A DNA stretch of 10,480 nucleotides, from the NCBI GenBank assembly GCA_017645985.1, contig JAGCNK010000193.1, forward strand, positions 1-10,480. The letters are read 5' to 3'. This document shows positions 6,892-10,480 of the stretch, piece after piece. The DNA comes from Bacteroidales bacterium (GTDB lineage: Bacteria > Bacteroidota > Bacteroidia > Bacteroidales > UBA3824). Position 1 is the first letter of the stretch. Each line of letters starts with the position of its first letter. Position numbers and translations under genes: made by a program. The notes beneath the pieces are model-generated. The model was not told the origin of the DNA. It made no database searches and saw only the letters and a program-made list of their open reading frames with translations.

Positions 6892-6923
6892 CAAAAATAG
6901 AGAATGTTTCAAAATAATACAAA
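6892..6923 (-). promoter_or_regulatory. Promoter of small gene B
   Basis: On the minus strand TTTG (6920-6923), a 20-base spacer, then TATTTTTG (6892-6899), followed by CACCG. It is a full consensus match in the same layout as the gene A promoter. It lies 60 bases before the start codon. Confidence 0.8.
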
Positions 6924-7135
6924 TAAATTATATTAAGAAATTGTTAAATATTATTATTTAACGGAAATACTATATTAATAGTACTAATTGGTAGATAAAG
7001 CACAAAATATGATAATGAGTTGAATATAATATGATATTTTTTTTTACCGTAGAAATGATATAAATAATTTGTGAAATTTTAGATGTGATAAAAAAGACGC
7101 TAAAAAAGGATATTAACAATAATTAAGTACTGAGG
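6924..7135. other. AT-rich divergent intergenic region
   Basis: About 210 bases between the gene B promoter and the peptidase promoter, pointing away from each other. It is very AT-rich, with no supported open frame, RNA gene or clear repeat. Any binding site shared by the two promoters would have to lie here, but I see no convincing palindrome. Confidence 0.6.
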
Positions 7136-7166
7136 TTGGATAATTGTACACTATTTGCTATATTTG
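7136..7166 (+). promoter_or_regulatory. Promoter of the M64 peptidase gene
   Basis: TTG (7136-7138), a 20-base spacer, then TATATTTG (7159-7166). The -7 box is a full match and the -33 box has three of four bases. It ends 15 bases before the ATG, so the leader is very short, as proposed for the phosphatase gene. Confidence 0.7.
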
Positions 7167-7181
7167 TAAAAAATTGCACTG

Positions 7182-8438
7182 ATGAAAAAGATATACACTT
7201 TATTATATATATTACTACTAACAAGCGCGTTGTATGCTCAGAGCGATTTCAACTCATGGTTCGTGGACAAAACCCTGAGGATGGACTACTCCGTACTGTG
7301 CGATGCCAAAAGCCAGGAGGGTGCTTTCAGCAGTTTTCACGAATCTGACAGCTGGGGTGGAGAAAAGTTCGTGGTGGACAAGTGCGACTACTACGGCGAC
7401 TACTATATGCAGCTGTCTGACGCTCTCACCGACAAAATCTTATACACATACAGCTACAGCAATCTCACAGGCGAATGGCAGTCGACCGAAATGGCTACCG
7501 AGACCAAAAAAGTGTTCAGAGAGTCGGTGATAATGCCTATGCCAAAAAAGAAATCTGTAATAAAAATTTATAAACAAGACAGTTGCGATGTATATCAGCT
7601 TCTGCTCAACAAGGTGTTCGACCCATACGAAGCCAAGATCAACTATGTTAACACCAAGCAGTACAAAACCATCTTACAATCAAACGAGACCGAAGGCACC
7701 ATCAGTTTTGTGATTCTGCCCGAATGGTACAGCGAAAACGAGACCGAAAAATTTGAGAAAGACGCCGCCAAGGTGGCTAAATGGCTCAGCGAGACGGAAC
7801 CATACAGCAATTACAAAGACAAGTTTAACATCTACGCCGTATTGCCCGACGGTCCAACCCAGCTAACACGGGCGCTGCCGCAGACCAAAATGAATTTCAA
7901 GTTCAACACGCTGAACATAGAGCGGTACATAGCCTCGTTTAACATTCCGCAGATATACAACAACGCCCAGTCGGTGCCGTTCCGCCACGTGATAGTGCTC
8001 ATCAACACGTACGACTACGGCGGAAGCGGATTCTACAACACTTACACCTGCCTGTGCATCGACAATGAAGACTGCCAATCGCTGTTTCTGCATGAGTTCG
8101 GACACGCGTTTGCAGGTCTCGGCGACGAGTACGAAGGCAACGTGACTTACAAAGTGAAAAAAAGCAATTGCGAACCCAGATACCCGAACCTCACAAACCT
8201 GACCAACTTTTCCACCAAATGGGAAAAAGATGTGGACGCGGGAGCTCCGATACCTACGCCCATAACCCGGACCGACATAGAGATAGGCGCATACGAGGGC
8301 GGCGGCTACAGCTCGAAAGGTATCTACCGACCGAGCAAAAACTGCAGAATGAGAACCAAGGATGCGTCGTATTACTGCAAAATATGCCATAAAATAATAG
8401 AAGAAACACTCCAAAAGCAAACCGCTACGAAAAAATAA
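7182..8438 (+). CDS. Secreted zinc metallopeptidase, M64 (IgA peptidase) family
   Basis: 418 residues. A clear signal peptide, MKKIYTLLYILLLTSALYAQ, with cleavage expected near residue 19, sends it to the periplasm or outside. Residues about 22-150 fit the beta-rich N-terminal domain of M64 proteins and about 165-410 the peptidase domain. The zinc site is HEFGHAFAGLGDEY (304-317): H304 and H308 bind the metal, E305 is the catalytic base, and D315 or E316 is a candidate third ligand. The end CRMRTKDASYYCKICHKII (388-406), with a CxxC, is characteristic of the family. Ten cysteines remain after signal cleavage, so disulfides are possible. The family name comes from an IgA-cleaving enzyme, but the substrate of this member cannot be read from sequence. 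It is divergent from small gene B and 36 bases ahead of the kinase gene, with which it may be co-transcribed. Confidence 0.92.
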   Translation: MKKIYTLLYILLLTSALYAQSDFNSWFVDKTLRMDYSVLCDAKSQEGAFSSFHESDSWGGEKFVVDKCDYYGDYYMQLSDALTDKILYTYSYSNLTGEWQSTEMATETKKVFRESVIMPMPKKKSVIKIYKQDSCDVYQLLLNKVFDPYEAKINYVNTKQYKTILQSNETEGTISFVILPEWYSENETEKFEKDAAKVAKWLSETEPYSNYKDKFNIYAVLPDGPTQLTRALPQTKMNFKFNTLNIERYIASFNIPQIYNNAQSVPFRHVIVLINTYDYGGSGFYNTYTCLCIDNEDCQSLFLHEFGHAFAGLGDEYEGNVTYKVKKSNCEPRYPNLTNLTNFSTKWEKDVDAGAPIPTPITRTDIEIGAYEGGGYSSKGIYRPSKNCRMRTKDASYYCKICHKIIEETLQKQTATKK

Positions 8439-8474
8439 CGTATACACACAAAAAGTACTTCAAACACTAATATT

Positions 8475-10154
8475 ATGATTCTGAATAAAAAAATTGAGAT
8501 AATTTGCCGAAATACAGGCATTACCAAATTATACGACATTGGCATCACTCTTGCCGAAATTGCCGAAGACCAAAAGATTATTTTAAAACGCCCGATTCTT
8601 GGCGCAAAGGTCAACAACAAAATCAAAGAATTGAACTACAATGTGTTCAAGCCCAAAGTAGTGGAATTTTTTGATATTCTCGACCCCGACGGTCAAAGGC
8701 TATACCGCCGCTCGCTAAAATTTATTTTTATTAAGGCTGTGGCTGATATACTGCCCGAACTGAATGTTAATATTGAACACTCTATCAGCAAGGGTATCTA
8801 CTGCGAACTCAAAACCAAAAACGGCGAAGATTACAAGCCTACTGCACAGCAAATCAGCGACATTAAAGAGCGAATGAAGATAATCGTGCAAAACAACCTT
8901 CCGTTTGAACGCCGCGAAATTTTGTCGAGCAAGGTGGCTGAGATTTACAGCAAAATGGGTTTGAACGAACGTGTTGACCTATTTAAAAAACGCGCACGTC
9001 TCTACTCGTCGATGTACTTTTTGGAAAATGCCTGCGACTATTTTTATGGATACCTTGCACCATCCACAGGAAGCATTACCACATTCGACCTTATTCCATA
9101 CTACGACGGAGTGCTCTTGCAACATCCCACCAATTACGAAAAGATGGAAATTGCTCCGCTCGAAATGCAGGAAAAACTTTTTGAGGTGTTCCGCGAAAAT
9201 AAGCAATGGGTTAAACTTTTAAAAATCAATACAATAGATAGTATCAATAAATCTGTTGATTCAGGTGATTGCGGACTTATTATCAAACTCGGCGAGGCAT
9301 TGCAGGAGAAAAAAATCGCCGAAATTGCCGAAACCATCAAGCAAAAACAAAATACAAAATTGGTGCTGATTGCAGGTCCGTCGTCGTCGGGAAAAACCAC
9401 ATTCTCAAAGCGTTTGTGCGTGCAACTCGGTGTGTGCGGTTTAAAACCTGTGCAGATTTCGCTCGACAACTATTTTGTTAACCGCGAGGATACTCCCAAG
9501 GACGAAAATGGCGAATACGATTTTGAAGCGTTAGAGGCTCTTGACTATGAGCAATTTGGTAATGATATGCTTGCTATGATGGAAGGCAAAGAGGTGGAGA
9601 TGCCCACATTCAATTTCCACACAGGACAACGCGAATACAAGGGTGACAAAATGACTGCAAGTGCCGACACAGTGTTTGTGGTGGAGGGTATTCACGCCCT
9701 CAATCCAAAATTGAGCGAGAAAATTCCTGCCGAAAACAAATACAAAATCTACGTTTCGGCACTCACTCAGGTGGCTATCGATAGTCACAACCGTATCCCC
9801 ACCACCGACAACCGTCTGCTGCGCCGCATTATACGCGATTACCGCTACCGTCATTACAGTGCAGAAGAAACCATAAAACGTTGGCCATCAGTGCGCAGAG
9901 GCGAGGATAAGAATATTTTCCCATTCCAAGAGGAGGCTGACGTAATGTTCAACTCGGCACTACCATACGAACTCGGTGTAATTAAGCGTTACGCAACACC
10001 TATTCTGCGCGGCGTAAATGAAACCACATCAGAATACAGCGAGGCACAGCGATTGCTCAAATTCCTCTCGTATTTCCGCGAAATACCTGACGATGAGATA
10101 CCTCCAACAAGTATTTTGAGAGAATTTTTAACAGGAAGTTCGTTTCATTATTAG
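8475..10154 (+). CDS. Nucleoside (uridine-type) kinase with ThrRS-like N-terminal domains
   Basis: 559 residues. The C-terminal part (about 295-500) is a phosphoribulokinase/uridine kinase-type P-loop kinase. Walker A is GPSSSGKTTFSKR (301-313), DNYF (331-334) holds the likely catalytic Asp, and VVEGIHAL (402-409) is the second nucleotide-binding strand. The N-terminal part (about 1-200) resembles the TGS and second additional domain of threonyl-tRNA synthetase, including the SKGIYCEL segment. The HxxxH of the editing site is absent (RRSLKFIFIKAV instead), so tRNA editing is not expected. Such fusions are known from several bacterial lineages and are usually annotated uridine kinase or nucleoside kinase; true substrate unproven. 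No promoter is visible in the 36 bases after the peptidase gene, so the two may share a transcript without sharing a pathway. A terminator follows at 10169. Confidence 0.93.
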   Translation: MILNKKIEIICRNTGITKLYDIGITLAEIAEDQKIILKRPILGAKVNNKIKELNYNVFKPKVVEFFDILDPDGQRLYRRSLKFIFIKAVADILPELNVNIEHSISKGIYCELKTKNGEDYKPTAQQISDIKERMKIIVQNNLPFERREILSSKVAEIYSKMGLNERVDLFKKRARLYSSMYFLENACDYFYGYLAPSTGSITTFDLIPYYDGVLLQHPTNYEKMEIAPLEMQEKLFEVFRENKQWVKLLKINTIDSINKSVDSGDCGLIIKLGEALQEKKIAEIAETIKQKQNTKLVLIAGPSSSGKTTFSKRLCVQLGVCGLKPVQISLDNYFVNREDTPKDENGEYDFEALEALDYEQFGNDMLAMMEGKEVEMPTFNFHTGQREYKGDKMTASADTVFVVEGIHALNPKLSEKIPAENKYKIYVSALTQVAIDSHNRIPTTDNRLLRRIIRDYRYRHYSAEETIKRWPSVRRGEDKNIFPFQEEADVMFNSALPYELGVIKRYATPILRGVNETTSEYSEAQRLLKFLSYFREIPDDEIPPTSILREFLTGSSFHY

Positions 10155-10168
10155 AAAGATAAAACACG

Positions 10169-10206
10169 AAAAAAAGAGCAACCGCAAATGCGATTGCTCT
10201 TTTTTA
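10169..10206. terminator. Bidirectional terminator between the kinase and Mur ligase genes
   Basis: GAGCAACCGC (10176-10185) pairs with GCGATTGCTC (10190-10199) around a 4-base loop, with A/T runs on both sides that supply a U-tract in either direction. The one imperfect position is C-A when read on the plus strand but G-U when read on the minus strand, so the hairpin is slightly stronger for the Mur ligase transcript. It serves the two converging genes. Confidence 0.88.
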
Positions 10207-10234
10207 TTATACTATTAACCAAATACTTAACGAT

Positions 10235-10480
10235 TTAAAAAGCATCCGCCACTTTCTGCGCAAAATCTGCCAATGATGGGTCGCGGGCGCCCATAAGGAG
10301 GATGATGTCGCCGGGTTGGGCGGTGGCTCGGAGGTTGGGAATGATGTCTTGGCGGTTTTCGATGTAGAGGGCATTTTTGCCGAGGGCGGTGAGAGAATCG
10401 GCAAAGGTGGCGGCAGAGAATGATTGGTCGGCAGTGCCTCCGGCGTAATAGATTTTGGAGAAAATTATGCGGTCGTCGGG
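10235..10480 (-). CDS. Mur ligase family protein, C-terminal fragment (runs off the window)
   Basis: The last 81 residues of a gene that begins beyond the right edge; stop TAA at 10235-10237. The visible part has RIIFSKIYYAGGTADQSF, then AALYIENRQDI-like and GDIILLMGARDPSLADFAQK (57-76), and ends VADAF. The GD-I-LLMGA strand followed by a helix is the typical end of the glutamate-ligase (C-terminal) domain of Mur ligases, closest in feel to MurC-type enzymes that join amino acids to UDP-MurNAc in cell-wall synthesis. The ATP-binding and central domains are outside, so MurC, Mpl-like and other Mur-like ligases cannot be separated. It converges on the kinase gene. Confidence 0.75.
   Translation of the reverse strand, partial: PDDRIIFSKIYYAGGTADQSFSAATFADSLTALGKNALYIENRQDIIPNLRATAQPGDIILLMGARDPSLADFAQKVADAF

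Larger units (their letters stand above)
6652..6923 (-). repeat. Diverged tandem duplication, unit B (promoter, leader and small gene)
   Basis: This is the partner of unit A (6106-6372), in the same orientation and about 280 bases away. The promoter boxes, 20-base spacer, leader length (60 versus 58 bases from -7 box to ATG) and coding region correspond. The downstream terminators are unrelated in sequence, so the duplicated segment ends near the stop codon or the terminators were replaced. Confidence 0.75.

Noticed and set aside
7136..7348. Plus-strand 70-codon frame starting in the peptidase promoter
   Set aside because: It overlaps the start of the M64 gene in another frame and begins upstream of the likely transcription start.
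10207..10404. Minus-strand 65-codon frame beginning with an internal ATG
   Set aside because: It overlaps the Mur ligase end in a different frame, runs through the terminator side and gives a Pro/Ser-rich translation typical of a shadow.

Overview
The window looks like a chromosomal segment of a Bacteroidota bacterium, most likely order Bacteroidales. The evidence is the promoter style (a TTTG box about 20 bases upstream of TAnnTTTG, found before several genes), the absence of clear Shine-Dalgarno sequences, very AT-rich intergenic DNA, and the protein types: an RGG-tailed PNPase, a TPR/SpoIIE phosphatase, an M64 peptidase and a ThrRS-like/uridine-kinase fusion. I do not assign a genus.

Left part (1-6000, all minus strand, so read right to left): yebC, then a membrane-anchored TPR-SpoIIE (PP2C-type) phosphatase, then rpsO (S15) and pnp. 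Here rpsO and pnp keep their widely conserved order, with a strong hairpin terminator between them and no visible promoter directly before pnp. The phosphatase has its own promoter, whose -33 box sits in the U-tract of the yebC terminator. This places its start at a TTG codon near 5076, giving a normal signal peptide.

Middle (6000-7180, very AT-rich): the least ordinary part. Two unannotated small genes on the minus strand, A at 6106-6282 (58 aa) and B at 6652-6831 (59 aa), encode paralogous proteins with 42 of 58 aligned residues identical. Fourteen of the shared residues use different codons, as expected for real coding genes. Each copy has its own promoter, a leader of about 60 bases related to the other's, and its own hairpin terminator, so the whole expression cassette was duplicated. 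I do not recognise the family.

Right part (7182-10480): a secreted zinc peptidase of the M64 (IgA peptidase) type is transcribed divergently from gene B. It is followed after 36 bases by a nucleoside (uridine-type) kinase with ThrRS-like N-terminal domains. A bidirectional terminator then separates the kinase from the C-terminal end of a convergent Mur ligase that runs off the window.

Most genes are housekeeping (RNA turnover, ribosome, translation factor, nucleoside salvage, cell wall). The duplicated small genes, the signalling phosphatase and the secreted peptidase are the accessory or regulatory content. No tRNA, rRNA, CRISPR array, IS element or phage feature was seen.
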